In this document: in pieces, positions 44,427 through 54,600 of the stretch
How the letters are laid out: the number at the start of each line of letters is the position of its first letter
Numbering within the stretch: the first letter of the stretch is position 1
Assembly (NCBI RefSeq): GCF_022524345.1
Contig: NZ_JAKWJU010000002.1
Span: forward strand, 4,998,501-5,062,500
Length of the DNA: 64,000 nucleotides
Direction: 5' to 3'
Source of the DNA: Streptomyces marispadix
Lineage (GTDB): Bacteria > Actinomycetota > Actinomycetes > Streptomycetales > Streptomycetaceae
Made by a program: the position numbers and the translations under genes
Notes under the pieces: model-generated
Told to the model about the DNA's origin: nothing
What the model saw: the letters and a program-made list of their open reading frames with translations, nothing else
Database searches by the model: none

Positions 44427-45713
44427 CTAGGCCCGTCCGAGGCGGACGGGCAGGCTCTGCCTTCCGTTGCTGATGAAACTCGGCACCGGCGCCAACTCCT
44501 CGTCCGCCACGGCCAGTTCGAGACCGGGATGGCGCCCGAACAGTTCGCGCAGCGCGATCGTCGCCTCCAGCCGGGCCAGCGGCGCACCGATGCAGAAGTG
44601 CGGTCCGTGGCCGAAGGAGAGATGGCGTTCCCGCCGCCGGGGATCGCGCTGCCGTGTGACGTCGAAGCGGCCCGCGTCCGGCCCGTGCGTGCGCGGGTCC
44701 CGTCCCGCCGCCGAATAGCCCGCGAGTACGGGGATGCCCGCTTCGATGTACGTACCGCCGACGCTCAGGCCCTCGGTCGGATAGCGGAACGGGAAGAAGC
44801 CCACGGGGCCGTCGTAGCGCAGCGTCTCGTCGACGACGTCCAGCCACGAGGCCGATCCGGCCCGCACCAGGGCGAGTTGGTCCGGGTGGGCGCACAGGGC
44901 GCGCACGGCGTTGACGATCAGATTCAGGGTCGTGCCGTGGCCGGCGACGAGCAACTGGAGGAGGGTGCCGGTCAGTTCGCTCTCGCTCAGCCTGTCGCCG
45001 TCCTCCTCGCGGACGGCGATGAGCGCACTGGTCAGGTCGTCCCCGGGCGCCTTCCGCCGGGACTCCACGACGTGGGCCAGGATGGCGGCCGTCTCGCGGT
45101 TCGCGGCGAGCACCTGCTGCGGGCGGGGCGTGGTGCTGACCAGCACACGGGAGAGCGCGTGCAGCCGGTCGCGCAACTCGCTGTCGACGCCCAGGAGTTC
45201 ACAGATGACGCTCATCGGCAGCGGGTAGGCGAAGTGCTGCCGGAGATCGACCGTGCCGTCCTTCGCGGCGACTTGGGGGAGGCGGACGAGCAGCCCGGAG
45301 ACGAGTTCCTCGATGCGCGGACGCAGCCGTTCCACCCGGAGCGGTGTGAACGCCCTGCTGAGCAGGCCGCGCAGGCGCCGGTGTGCCTCACCGTCGGCGG
45401 TCGTCATCCCGTCGACGGTCGCGATCGCGGTCAGCGGCCAGCCCTCCGGCACCCGGCCCTCGCGCAGGGCGGCGAAGTGGCAGGCGTCCTTGGCGACCCG
45501 GGGGTCGGCGAGGAAGTCCCTCAGCTCCTCGTGCCCCGTGACCGCCACCGCTTCCACTTCACCGGGCAGCGTCACCGGTACGGCGGGGCCCCTTGCGCGC
45601 AACTGCTCGTTGACGGCGTGGAGTTCGGCCCCCGTGGGGTCCATACGGTGCGGCGGCTGGGGCGAGGGCGGGGGCGTTGCCTCGACGTCCGTTGCCTCTG
45701 TTGCCTCGCTCAT
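44427..45713 (-). CDS. cytochrome P450
   Basis: A 428-residue soluble bacterial P450 (CYP105/107-like in general layout). The heme loop is FGHGPHFCIGAPLAR with Cys374; the I-helix oxygen motif is LLVAGHGTTLNL and the K-helix ExxR is ETLRYDGP. No ferredoxin gene is adjacent, so its electron donor is elsewhere. The ATG at 45713 has CAGGAG 11 bases upstream; an in-frame ATG eight codons earlier is also possible. The substrate is unknown and no biosynthetic cluster surrounds it. Confidence 0.93.
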   Translation of the reverse strand: MSEATEATDVEATPPPSPQPPHRMDPTGAELHAVNEQLRARGPAVPVTLPGEVEAVAVTGHEELRDFLADPRVAKDACHFAALREGRVPEGWPLTAIATVDGMTTADGEAHRRLRGLLSRAFTPLRVERLRPRIEELVSGLLVRLPQVAAKDGTVDLRQHFAYPLPMSVICELLGVDSELRDRLHALSRVLVSTTPRPQQVLAANRETAAILAHVVESRRKAPGDDLTSALIAVREEDGDRLSESELTGTLLQLLVAGHGTTLNLIVNAVRALCAHPDQLALVRAGSASWLDVVDETLRYDGPVGFFPFRYPTEGLSVGGTYIEAGIPVLAGYSAAGRDPRTHGPDAGRFDVTRQRDPRRRERHLSFGHGPHFCIGAPLARLEATIALRELFGRHPGLELAVADEELAPVPSFISNGRQSLPVRLGRA

Positions 45714-45894
45714 CGTCGAAAGTGCTCCTGGTGCCATGGTCGATCGGCGGGCGAAAGTCGCGTACGCGCGAAGAATCCGCCTGACTGCCCCTCACTGCAA
45801 GGGGGTTGCAGGCCAAGGCACGGGAAGCGCGGCCGGGGACCCGGGGGAGAGGTCCGTAACAGCGGTCAGTGGGAAGGATGTACGGAGAATTCCA

Positions 45895-45923
45895 TTGCCG
45901 GGTGATCGAGGGGCTGCTAGACC
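45895..45923 (+). promoter_or_regulatory. candidate promoter of the polysaccharide lyase gene
   Basis: TTGCCG at 45895-45900 and TAGACC at 45918-45923 are 17 bases apart, giving a leader of about 40 bases before the GTG. Confidence 0.45.
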
Positions 45924-45970
45924 ATCGGACGACCCGAGAGGTCTATGCCACTTCGAGAGGGGTACTTCCT

Positions 45971-48508
45971 GTGCCGTCCACGCCGAAATGGCCCAGACGC
46001 GTCGTCCTGGCCGCCTCCGCCGCAGCAGCAGCCACCGCCCTCAGCGTCGCGACCCCCGACTCGGCCAGGGCGCTGGGCCGTTGGGCCGCTCGGGCAGCCG
46101 CGGCCGACGACTTCGCCGCACTGCGCCGTCGCTGGCTGGACCTGACGCTCGGGACCGGTTTCGACCCGTACTCCGAGCCGTACGCCTCCAGACTCGCGGA
46201 GACCGGCCGCCAGGCGGCCACGCTGCTGGAGGAGATGCACCCCACCGACGACTCGCTCTTCCCCGGCTACCCCTTCGACCCGCCCTCCGGGATCACGCAG
46301 TCCTACCAGCGGCTCGCCACCATGAGCATCGCGTACGTCCAGCCCGGCACGGGCCACACCGGCGACGCCGAACTGCTCGACGCCGTACGCACCGGCCTCG
46401 CACACGTACACGAGCGCGTCTACCACGCGGGCACCGAGCCGTACGGCAACTGGTGGGAGTGGCAGATCGGCAGCCCCCGCCTGCTGCTGGACGTGACCGC
46501 GATGCTGTACGACGAGATCACGGACGAGCAGCGCGCCCGATACCTCGCCGCCGTCGACCACTTCCTTCCCGAGTCGGTCTTCGACGACTACTCCGGCCGC
46601 TCCACCGGCGCCAACCGCGTCGACTTCTGCCGCGTGTACGCGGTGCGCGGCATCCTCGGCGAGGCGCCCGCCAAGATCGCGGTGGCCACCGACGGGCTCT
46701 CGCCGGTCTTCCCGTACGTCACCGAGGGGGACGGCCTCTACGCGGACGGCTCGTTCATCCAGCACACCTGGGTCGCCTACTCCGGTACGTACGGCTATGT
46801 GCTGCTCGACGGCCTGGGGAGGCTCTTCAGCCTGCTGGACGGCACGAGTTGGGAGGTCACCGACCCGGGACGGCGGATCATCCTCGACAGCGTCGAGAAC
46901 GCCTACGCGCCGCTCCTCCACGACGGGCTGATGATGGACAGCGTCAGCGGCAGGGCCGTCTCCCGTGGCGTGCTGAAGCAGGACACCAAGCGGATACGGC
47001 AGAGCGACCACACGCGCGGCCACCAACTCATCGCCGCGGTCGCGCTGTTGGGGACGAGTGCCGGCGAGGCCGAGCGGCGCCGCTGGAACGCGATGGTGCG
47101 CGGCTGGATCGAGCGTGACACCGAGCTGCCGGTGCTGAACGACCCGCAGTTCGACGTGGCGGATCTGGCGCGGCTGCACGCGGTGGCCGACGAGGCGGGG
47201 GAGACGGCCGCCGAACCGGTGGGGCACCGCGTCTTCCCGGCGATGGCGAGGGCCGTGCACCGCCGCTCCGGCTGGTGCGCCAACGTCGCCATGGCCTCCG
47301 ACCGCATCGCGTACTACGAGGCGGGCAACGGGGAGAATCCGCGCGGCTGGCACACCGGTTCAGGGATGCTCTACTGGTGGAGCGGTCCGCGGACGCTCGG
47401 CCAGTACGCCGACGACTTCTGGCCCACCGTCGACTGGTACCGGCTGCCCGGCACCACAGTCTCCACCAAGCGCCTCCCCGACAACGCGGGCGGCGAATGG
47501 GGCGAGCCGAAGCCCGCCACCGCATGGGCGGGAGGCGCCACGGACGGCGAGTTCGCGGCGGTCGGCCAGCATGTGAAGGGCCTGGAGAGCACCCTCACCG
47601 CGCGCAAGTCCTGGTTCTTCGTCGACGACGCCGTCATTTGCCTCGGTGCGGGCATCGGCTGCGAGGACGGTACGGAAGTCGAGACCGTCTTCGACAACCG
47701 CAGCCTCGGCGCCCCCGGGGCGGCAGGGGCGCCCGCGTTCACGGTGGACGGCCGCCGGGAGAGCACCGTTCCCTCGGGGCGGTCCGAGGCCGCGCGACCC
47801 CGAGTCGTGGAGGGTGCCCGCTGGGCTCATCTCGAAGGCCACGGCGGCTGGGTCTGGCCCGAGGGCACGCGGCTGCGGGCGCTGTGCGAGGACCGCACCG
47901 GCGCCTGGTCCGACATCAACGCCGGCAGCGTCACCGACCCTGTCACCCGGCGCTATCTGACCCTCTGGACCAGCCACGGCACCGACCCCCGTGACGACGG
48001 CTACGTATCTCTGCTGATGCCGGGGGCGGACGCGGGCCGTGTCGCCGCGCGGGCCGCCGACAGGCGCTGGCTGACCGTCGAGGCCAACGACGCGGACGTA
48101 CAGGCGGTGACGGTGCCTTCCCTCGGGTTGAGCGCCGCGAACTTCTGGTCGGCGGGGACGACTTGGCGTGGTGCGGAAGACTCCGCGGGGGCCGGTACGG
48201 CCGTGCATGCGGGCGGACTCACCTCGACCGCCCCCTCCAGCGTCCTGGTACGCAGTGGGGCGGGCCGCCGTGGCGCTCGTGATGCCCCTGACGCCCGTGG
48301 CGTACGGGGCGGACGCACGGCTACCCTCCACATCGCCGAACCGCCCCGTACCGGCGAGCAGTTCGAGGTGACCTGGCACCGTCCCGTACGCGAGGTGATC
48401 TCCGCCGACGACGCCGTGGAGGTGCTCGGCACGGGCCGTTCTCTGCGGCTGCGTGTGACACCCGGGACGGGCGGGATGAGTGTGAGCTGTGTGGTGCGGC
48501 TGCCCTGA
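45971..48508 (+). CDS. secreted family 8 polysaccharide lyase
   Basis: An 845-residue enzyme of the hyaluronate/chondroitin/xanthan lyase family (PL8), which cleaves uronic-acid polymers by beta-elimination. The N-terminus (MPSTPKWPRRVVLAASAAAA) has a twin-arginine-like export signal. The alpha/alpha toroid carries the catalytic set: Asn in GRSTGANRVDF, His in FIQHTWVAYSGTYGY with the Tyr nearby, and Arg in SRGVLKQ. The beta-sheet C-terminal half begins near residue 400. The GTG at 45971 was chosen because the signal peptide starts there and GAGAGGGG precedes it. Which polymer is cut cannot be told. Confidence 0.9.
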   Translation: MPSTPKWPRRVVLAASAAAAATALSVATPDSARALGRWAARAAAADDFAALRRRWLDLTLGTGFDPYSEPYASRLAETGRQAATLLEEMHPTDDSLFPGYPFDPPSGITQSYQRLATMSIAYVQPGTGHTGDAELLDAVRTGLAHVHERVYHAGTEPYGNWWEWQIGSPRLLLDVTAMLYDEITDEQRARYLAAVDHFLPESVFDDYSGRSTGANRVDFCRVYAVRGILGEAPAKIAVATDGLSPVFPYVTEGDGLYADGSFIQHTWVAYSGTYGYVLLDGLGRLFSLLDGTSWEVTDPGRRIILDSVENAYAPLLHDGLMMDSVSGRAVSRGVLKQDTKRIRQSDHTRGHQLIAAVALLGTSAGEAERRRWNAMVRGWIERDTELPVLNDPQFDVADLARLHAVADEAGETAAEPVGHRVFPAMARAVHRRSGWCANVAMASDRIAYYEAGNGENPRGWHTGSGMLYWWSGPRTLGQYADDFWPTVDWYRLPGTTVSTKRLPDNAGGEWGEPKPATAWAGGATDGEFAAVGQHVKGLESTLTARKSWFFVDDAVICLGAGIGCEDGTEVETVFDNRSLGAPGAAGAPAFTVDGRRESTVPSGRSEAARPRVVEGARWAHLEGHGGWVWPEGTRLRALCEDRTGAWSDINAGSVTDPVTRRYLTLWTSHGTDPRDDGYVSLLMPGADAGRVAARAADRRWLTVEANDADVQAVTVPSLGLSAANFWSAGTTWRGAEDSAGAGTAVHAGGLTSTAPSSVLVRSGAGRRGARDAPDARGVRGGRTATLHIAEPPRTGEQFEVTWHRPVREVISADDAVEVLGTGRSLRLRVTPGTGGMSVSCVVRLP

Positions 48509-48565
48509 GCTGCGTCTTGTGCGGAGGCTACAGCCGCCCGGGGCCACTGGCGGGACCTTGCCACC

Positions 48566-48588
48566 GGGCTGTGGGAACCCCACAGCCC
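48566..48588 (+). terminator. hairpin terminator after the lyase gene
   Basis: GGGCTGTGGG and CCCACAGCCC pair over 10 bases around a 3-base loop. Confidence 0.78.
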
Positions 48589-48715
48589 AGTGCGTCCCAC
48601 ATGTGAGACTTCCCTGCCCACAGCCTGCGCTTCGGCGCCGTTCTGTCCAGCGCGACCATGAATCGTGCCCGGACACTGTCTGAATCTGACGAGGATGAAA
48701 GACCCCGCCGTTTCG

Positions 48716-48721
48716 TAGGGT
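48716..48721 (+). promoter_or_regulatory. candidate -10 box of a leaderless accB transcript
   Basis: TAGGGT ends six bases before the ATG and no ribosome binding site is present. Confidence 0.45.
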
Positions 48722-48727
48722 CTATAC

Positions 48728-50362
48728 ATGACCGATCAGACCCAGCCGTCGCAGCAGGCGCAGCAGGCCACGGAGTCCGTGGCGGCGCCCGGGGCAGCGG
48801 AGCCGGAGGCCCGCGACGCACGGGGGCGTGTGGCGGAGCTGCGTGCCCTGCGTGAGAAGGCTCTTGAGGGTCCCAGCGAGCGGGCGACGCAGGCTCAGCA
48901 CGCCAAGGGGAAGCTGACCGTACGGGAGCGGATCGAACTCCTGCTGGACGAGGGCACGTTCCGTGAGGTGGAGCCGCTGCGCCGGCACCGGGCCACGGGC
49001 TTCGGACTGGAGGAGAAGAAGCCGTACACCGACGGCGTCGTCACCGGCTGGGGGCTGGTGCACGGGCGGACGGTGTTCGTCTACGCCCATGACTTCCGCA
49101 TCTTCGGCGGCGCGCTGGGGGAAGCGCACGCCACGAAGATCCACAAGATCATGGACATGGCCATCGCGGCCGGTGCTCCGCTGATCTCGCTCAACGACGG
49201 TGCCGGTGCCCGTATCCAGGAGGGCGTCTCGGCGCTGGCCGGTTACGGCGGCATCTTCCAGCGCAACACCAAGGCGTCCGGGGTGATTCCGCAGATCTCG
49301 GTGATGCTCGGCCCGTGCGCGGGCGGTGCCGCCTACTCCCCGGCGCTGACGGACTTCGTGTTCATGGTCCGCGACACCTCGCAGATGTTCATCACCGGCC
49401 CCGACGTGGTGCAGGCGGTGACCGGCGCGCAGGTCTCGCAGAACGGCCTGGGCGGCGCGGATGTGCACGCCGCGACATCGGGCGTGGCTCACTTCGCCTA
49501 CGACGACGAGCAGACGTGCCTGGAGGAGGTGCGCTACCTGCTGTCGATGCTGCCGTCCAACAACCGGGAGAACCCACCGGCGGAGGAGAGCACCGACCCG
49601 GCCGACCGGCGCGGCGACGTACTGCTCGACCTGGTTCCCGCAGACGGCAACCGCCCGTACGACATGCACAAGGTGATCGAGGAACTCGTCGACGACGGGG
49701 ACCTGTTGGAGATCCATGAGCGGTGGGCCACGAACCTGATCGTCTGCCTGGCCAGGATGGACGGCCAGGTCGTCGGGATCATCGCCAACCAGCCGCAGTC
49801 GCTGGCGGGCGTGCTGGACATCGAGGCGTCGGAGAAGGGCGCCCGCTTCGTCCAGATGTGCGACGCGTTCAACATTCCGCTCGTGACGCTGCTGGACGTG
49901 CCGGGCTTCCTGCCGGGTGTGGACCAGGAGCACGGCGGGATCATCCGGCACGGCGCCAAGCTCCTCTACGCCTACTGCAACGCGACGGTGCCGCGGATCT
50001 CGGTGGTGCTGCGCAAGGCGTACGGCGGTGCGTACATCGTGATGGACTCGCAGTCCATCGGCGCGGATCTGACCTTCGCGTGGCCGACGAACGAGATCGC
50101 GGTCATGGGCGCCGAGGGCGCGGCGAATGTGATCTTCCGCCGGGAGATCGCCGCCGCCGACGATCCGGAAGCGATGCGCGCGCGGATGGTCAAGGAGTAC
50201 AAGGCCGAGCTGATGCATCCGTACTACGCGGCCGAGCGCGGCCTCGTCGACGACGTCATCGACCCGGCCGAGACGCGTGAAGTCCTCGTCCGCTCCCTCC
50301 AGATGCTCCGCAGCAAGCACGCCGACCTGCCCTCACGCAAGCACGGCAACCCCCCTCAGTAG
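48728..50362 (+). CDS. accB: acyl-CoA carboxylase carboxyltransferase (beta) subunit
   Basis: Transfers carboxyl groups from a biotin carrier to acetyl-, propionyl- or butyryl-CoA, making malonyl- and methylmalonyl-CoA for fatty acid and polyketide synthesis. The 544-residue protein has both crotonase-like domains (GGALGEAHATKIHKIMDMA, SLNDGAGARIQEG; then PGFLPGVDQEHGGIIRHGAKLL). Ile437 in GGAYIVMDS is the residue position that distinguishes AccB from PccB of S. coelicolor, where it is Asp, so the broader AccB specificity is expected. The biotin-carrying alpha subunit is not in this window. The epsilon subunit follows. Confidence 0.94.
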   Translation: MTDQTQPSQQAQQATESVAAPGAAEPEARDARGRVAELRALREKALEGPSERATQAQHAKGKLTVRERIELLLDEGTFREVEPLRRHRATGFGLEEKKPYTDGVVTGWGLVHGRTVFVYAHDFRIFGGALGEAHATKIHKIMDMAIAAGAPLISLNDGAGARIQEGVSALAGYGGIFQRNTKASGVIPQISVMLGPCAGGAAYSPALTDFVFMVRDTSQMFITGPDVVQAVTGAQVSQNGLGGADVHAATSGVAHFAYDDEQTCLEEVRYLLSMLPSNNRENPPAEESTDPADRRGDVLLDLVPADGNRPYDMHKVIEELVDDGDLLEIHERWATNLIVCLARMDGQVVGIIANQPQSLAGVLDIEASEKGARFVQMCDAFNIPLVTLLDVPGFLPGVDQEHGGIIRHGAKLLYAYCNATVPRISVVLRKAYGGAYIVMDSQSIGADLTFAWPTNEIAVMGAEGAANVIFRREIAAADDPEAMRARMVKEYKAELMHPYYAAERGLVDDVIDPAETREVLVRSLQMLRSKHADLPSRKHGNPPQ

Positions 50363-50394
50363 CAGCCACCCCTCGGTAAGAGACCCAGTAAGGG

Positions 50395-50631
50395 ATGAAG
50401 ACTTCGATGAATGCAACCGACACGTCAGGCAGTTGCCTCGTCCGCGTGGAGAAGGGCGAGGCCAGCGAGGAGGAACTCGCCGCCGTCACCGCCCTGTTGC
50501 TCGCCCGTGCCGCCGCGTCCGCCCGGCACGCGCAGATTCCGGCCGCGCACAGCGCGGGCAGCGGCAAGGCCCGCTGGCGCCGGCTGGAGCGTGCCCGCGG
50601 CTTCCGCGCACCGCACAGCTGGCAGGGCTGA
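50395..50631 (+). CDS. accE: acyl-CoA carboxylase epsilon subunit
   Basis: A 78-residue subunit unique to actinobacterial acyl-CoA carboxylases; it binds AccB and raises activity of the complex. The core VRVEKGEASEEELAAVTALLLARAAA and the terminal RRLERARGFRAPHSWQG are the family hallmarks. ATG at 50395 has AAGGG directly adjacent, too close to serve it, so the second ATG at 50407 is a realistic alternative start. It lies 32 bases after accB. Confidence 0.9.
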   Translation: MKTSMNATDTSGSCLVRVEKGEASEEELAAVTALLLARAAASARHAQIPAAHSAGSGKARWRRLERARGFRAPHSWQG

Positions 50632-50696
50632 CAGAACCGGCAGGGCTCGACAGGCCTTGCAGGTACGGCAGGGCACAGAGCCACGGAGAAACGGAA

Positions 50697-50727
50697 ACGG
50701 CCTCCCGGTGTACTCACGGGAGGCCGT
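50697..50727. terminator. hairpin terminator after accE
   Basis: ACGGCCTCCCG and CGGGAGGCCGT pair perfectly over 11 bases with a 9-base loop. It also lies just after the convergent small ORF on the other strand and could serve both. Confidence 0.82.
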
Positions 50728-50756
50728 TGTGCTGCGTCTCGGGCCGCGGCGGCCCG

Positions 50757-50972
50757 TCAGCCGGCGTACATGTCCACGAGCCCGTCCTCGCCTGCGAGTT
50801 CGTCATCGAGGACCGTGCGCCCGGGATTCGCGGTCTGTGCGGGAAGGCCGTCGAGGCTCTCGGCCTCTTCTTCGGCGACGGCCCTCGTGGTCAACTCGTC
50901 CGCGTCCTGGAGGTGAGCCAGGGTGGTGCGGCTCGGGTTGGCCGTATTGCGCATGATAAGGGTGGTCTTCAC
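50757..50972 (-). CDS. small acidic protein with an internal repeat
   Basis: The frame gives 71 residues from GTG at 50972 (VKTTLIMRNTANPSRTTLAH) or 65 from ATG at 50954. GAGG lies about 11 bases before the GTG. The protein is strongly acidic in its middle (AVAEEEAESLDGLPAQ) and holds two copies of one motif: NTANPSRTTL near the start and QTANPGRTVL further on. It ends GLVDMYAG. Small size, an acidic leader-like middle and a repeated motif are reminiscent of peptide precursors, but no modifying enzyme is nearby. Family not recognised. It is convergent with accE and ends before a shared hairpin. Confidence 0.6.
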   Translation of the reverse strand: MKTTLIMRNTANPSRTTLAHLQDADELTTRAVAEEEAESLDGLPAQTANPGRTVLDDELAGEDGLVDMYAG

Positions 50973-51550
50973 GCTCGACCGCACCTCGCACTTTCCAATT
51001 GGCTTGCTGTTCCGCTGAGTTGCCGCTCGACTTGTCGTTCCGCGGCGTTCTGTAAACCAGGCTAGGGCGCGTTTTCCTTCCCGTACGTGACACGGACAAC
51101 GCAGAGCGTGTGAGTTTCCTCACCGGAGCAGGGGCGAAAGGGACTTACGTGATGAGCCGCTCCGAGGGCCGAAGCGGACATCGGGGCCAGATGTGAAGTT
51201 ACGTCCTCGCGCCTGATAAGGCTGGGGCGTGAAGGGCCGGCGGCTCGTGGAGGAAAAGTCCGGAATCACGGTAAGTGCTCTGCACGGAAAGTGACGGACC
51301 GACGCCGGAGCGTCACTTGGTCTCCCGTGTTCTCCACAGCCCTTGTTGGAGATCCTGCACTGTGCTGGAATTCCACGGACCGCTGCGGGAAACAACCGGC
51401 GCGCAGGGGCGCAGAGCAGCGCCGCGCGGCGGGTAAGGGGACGCGCGCCGGTCACTTCACGACCGCCCGGGGGGCCTTGGGACCCCCACGACTCGATACC
51501 GTCCCGCCGTCCCAAGCGGAGGGGCGCCTGGTCCAGAGGTTGCGACGCTA
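50973..51550. other. non-coding stretch upstream of the first conservon
   Basis: No gene is supported. It holds the promoters of the small minus-strand ORF and of the conservon. An 8-base inverted repeat AAGTGACG (51289-51296) and CGTCACTT (51311-51318) may be an operator. The open frame entering the first cvnA from 51343 has the arginine-rich look of a shadow. Confidence 0.45.
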
Positions 51551-51609
51551 GTGCAGGGACGTTTCAAGAGGGATGGCAGCGCTGCGCGGGGGATCCGGAG
51601 CCGCGCGGA

Positions 51610-54600
51610 ATGACGGACCGCGGATCCACACCCCAGCGCGCCCAGCAGAGCGGCCCCACGGCCGCCGTGCATGAAGAGGACGGCGCGGCGACGAATCGTC
51701 CGGCCGTGAAGAGCGACGCCAAGGGCGCCGAGCAGCGGCTCAGGACGCCTCCCGGGCCGGGCTCGCGTGCCGCCCTGCGCAACTGGCGCATCAGTACGCG
51801 GCTGGTGTCGCTGCTCGCTCTCCCCGTGGTCGCGGCAACGACCCTGGGCGCCCTGCGTATTCAGGACTCCCTCGGGAACGTCGACCAGCTCGACAACATG
51901 AAGCTGCTCACGGAGATGACCGAGCAGGCGACCGAACTCGCCTCGGCGCTCCAGGAGGAGCGCGACCGCTCGGCGGGTCCGCTGACCGCCACCGGGGACT
52001 CCAAGGACGACACCGTCGTCGGCCCGCGCGAGAAGACCGACCAGTCGTTCCAGGCGTTCAAGGAAGCCACCGCCGACATCGACGGCAGCGACCGGTCGAT
52101 GGCGGGCGTGCAGTCCACCGTCCTGGACATCACCCGGCAGCTCACCGCGATCAAGAACATCCGTGAACGGGCGTACGACAACCCCTCGTCGGTCTCCCAG
52201 ACGGTCAACAGCTACAACCAGCTCATCGATTCGCTGCTGTCCCTGTCCCAGGACATGGCGCAGGCGACGAACAACTCGGAGATGATCCAGAGCACCCGTG
52301 CCCTGGCCTCGTTCTCCACCGCCAAGGAGTACGCCTCCATCCAGCGCGCGATCATCTCCGCCGGTCTCGCGCGCAAGGGCGGCCCCGAACTCTCCGAGAG
52401 CGACAGGCTGTACGCCAAGACGGCCGCGGAGAGCGAGAGCGCCTCGCTCGGCAGCTTCAACCAGATCTACGGCGAGGAGCGTGCCTCCGCGCTGACGAAG
52501 CCCCTCGACGGCGGCGTCGTCAACATCACGCTGGCGGACAAGTACCGCGACCGCGTGCTGAACAACCCCGACGGCATCAAGAGCGAGAACCGCTCGTACC
52601 CCGACTGGTACGACCAGGACCGCTCCAAGATCGACGAGATGGGGAAGATCGAGTCCACGCTGCTGTCGCAGATGGAGCAGCAGGCGCGCGAACTGCGTTC
52701 CGACGCACAGCGCGAGGCGTTCATCAACGGCGCCGTGATCCTCCTCGTCCTCGGCATCTCCCTCGTCGGCGCCTTCGTCGTCGCCCGCTCCATGGTCCGC
52801 TCGCTGCGGCGCCTCCAGGACACCGCTCAGGACGTCGCCCGCAAGCGGCTGCCGGAGCTGGTGCGCCAGATGTCGGAGTCCGAGCCGCAGGACGTGGACA
52901 CCTCCGTCGAGTCCGTCGGCGTACACAGCCGGGACGAGATCGGAAAGGTGGCCTCCGCGTTCGACGACGTCCACCGCGAGGCCGTCCGGCTCGCCGGCGA
53001 GCAGGCCCTGCTGCGGGGCAACGTCAACGCGATGTTCACCAACCTCTCGCGGCGCAGCCAGGGCCTCATCCAGCGTCAGCTCTCGCTCATCTCCGAGCTG
53101 GAGTCCCGCGAGGCCGACCCGGACCAGCTCTCCTCCCTGTTCAAGCTGGACCACCTCGCGACCCGCATGCGCCGCAACGGCGAGAACCTGCTGGTCCTCG
53201 CCGGCGAGGAGCCGGGCCGCCGCTGGACCAGGCCCGTCCCCCTCGTCGACGTGCTGCGTGCCGCGGCCTCCGAGGTGGAGCAGTACGAGCGGATCGAGCT
53301 GAACTCCGTACCGGCGACCGAGGTCGCGGGCCGCGTCGTCAACGACCTCGTGCACCTGCTGGCAGAGCTGCTGGAGAATGCCACGTCGTTCTCCTCGCCC
53401 CAGACGAAGGTCAAGGTCACCGGTCACGCACTGCCCGACGGCCGCGTGCTGGTCGAGATCCACGACACCGGCATCGGCCTCTCCCCGGAGGACCTCTCGG
53501 CGATCAACGAGCGGCTGGCCAGCCCGCCGACCGTCGACGTCTCGGTCTCCCGCCGCATGGGCCTGTTCGTGGTCGGCCGCCTCTCGCTGCGCCACGGCAT
53601 CCGCATCCAGCTCCGCCCGTCCGACTCGGGCGGCACGACGGCACTGGTGATGCTTCCCGTGGACGTCGCCCAGGGCGGCGCCCAGAGCCCGCAGGGCGCC
53701 AAGGGCAAGCCGGGAGCGTCCGGCGGTCCCGGCGGCGGCCCCAGCGTCCCCAAGGGCGCCGGTCTCGCGGCGGCGCTCCAGCGCGGTCCTGGCGGCGGCC
53801 CCGGCGGCGGAGCGCCCAAGCTCCCCACCCGCCAGGTCGGCGGCGGCGAATCGCGGCCCGCGCTTCCCGGTTCGGACGTCCCGGTGGGCGCCGGTTCCGG
53901 CCAGGGCGACGGCGGCGCACCGGCCACTGACTTCTTCTCAGACAGCGGCCAGGGCAAGGGCGGACAGGACCGCCAGGGCCCGGGTGCCGGGCGGCCGAAC
54001 CGCCAGATCCCGCCGCTTCCGCAGCGCACCGGCCCGGCGGGTGCACTGCCGGGCGGCGGCGCGGCAGGCGGCCAAGGCGGCTCCGACACGGGCGAGTTCG
54101 AGCGTCCCGACTGGGGCGGCTCCTCCGGCCCGTGGGAGCGGGAGAGCCAGTCGACGGGCGAGTACGCGGCGCCGCAGTCCGGTTCGGACACCGGCGAGTT
54201 CGCCCGCCCGCAGTCCTCCTCCGACACGGGCCAGTTCGCGCGGCCCCGCTCGGGTTCGGACACCGGCGAGTTCCCGCGTCCGCAATCGCCTTCCGACACG
54301 GGCGAGTTCAAGCGCCCCGAGCCCGGAGGGCCCAGCGACACCTCGCAGTTCATGCGGCCGCAGGAGTGGAGCCAGCCGCGTCCGAGCTGGGCGAGCGCCT
54401 CCGGTCCCGCCGAGGACGGTCCGCGCGGTCACGACGAGTCGGACTCCAGCGAGACCGGCGAGTTCGCCCGCCCCGGATACACCGGCGCGTCCAGCGGCGG
54501 CCAGGGCGCCGCGCCGGGCCGTGAGCAGCAGGACGAGCAGGCCCAGGACGGCCAGGAGACCTCGTACGACCCGGACTTCGGCATACCGACAGGTCCGCCG

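Noticed and set aside
51251..51280. GGAGGAAAAGTCCGGA resembling the conserved core of RNase P RNA
   Set aside because: Only this short match is present; the other conserved parts of the RNA are not found in the next 400 bases on either strand.
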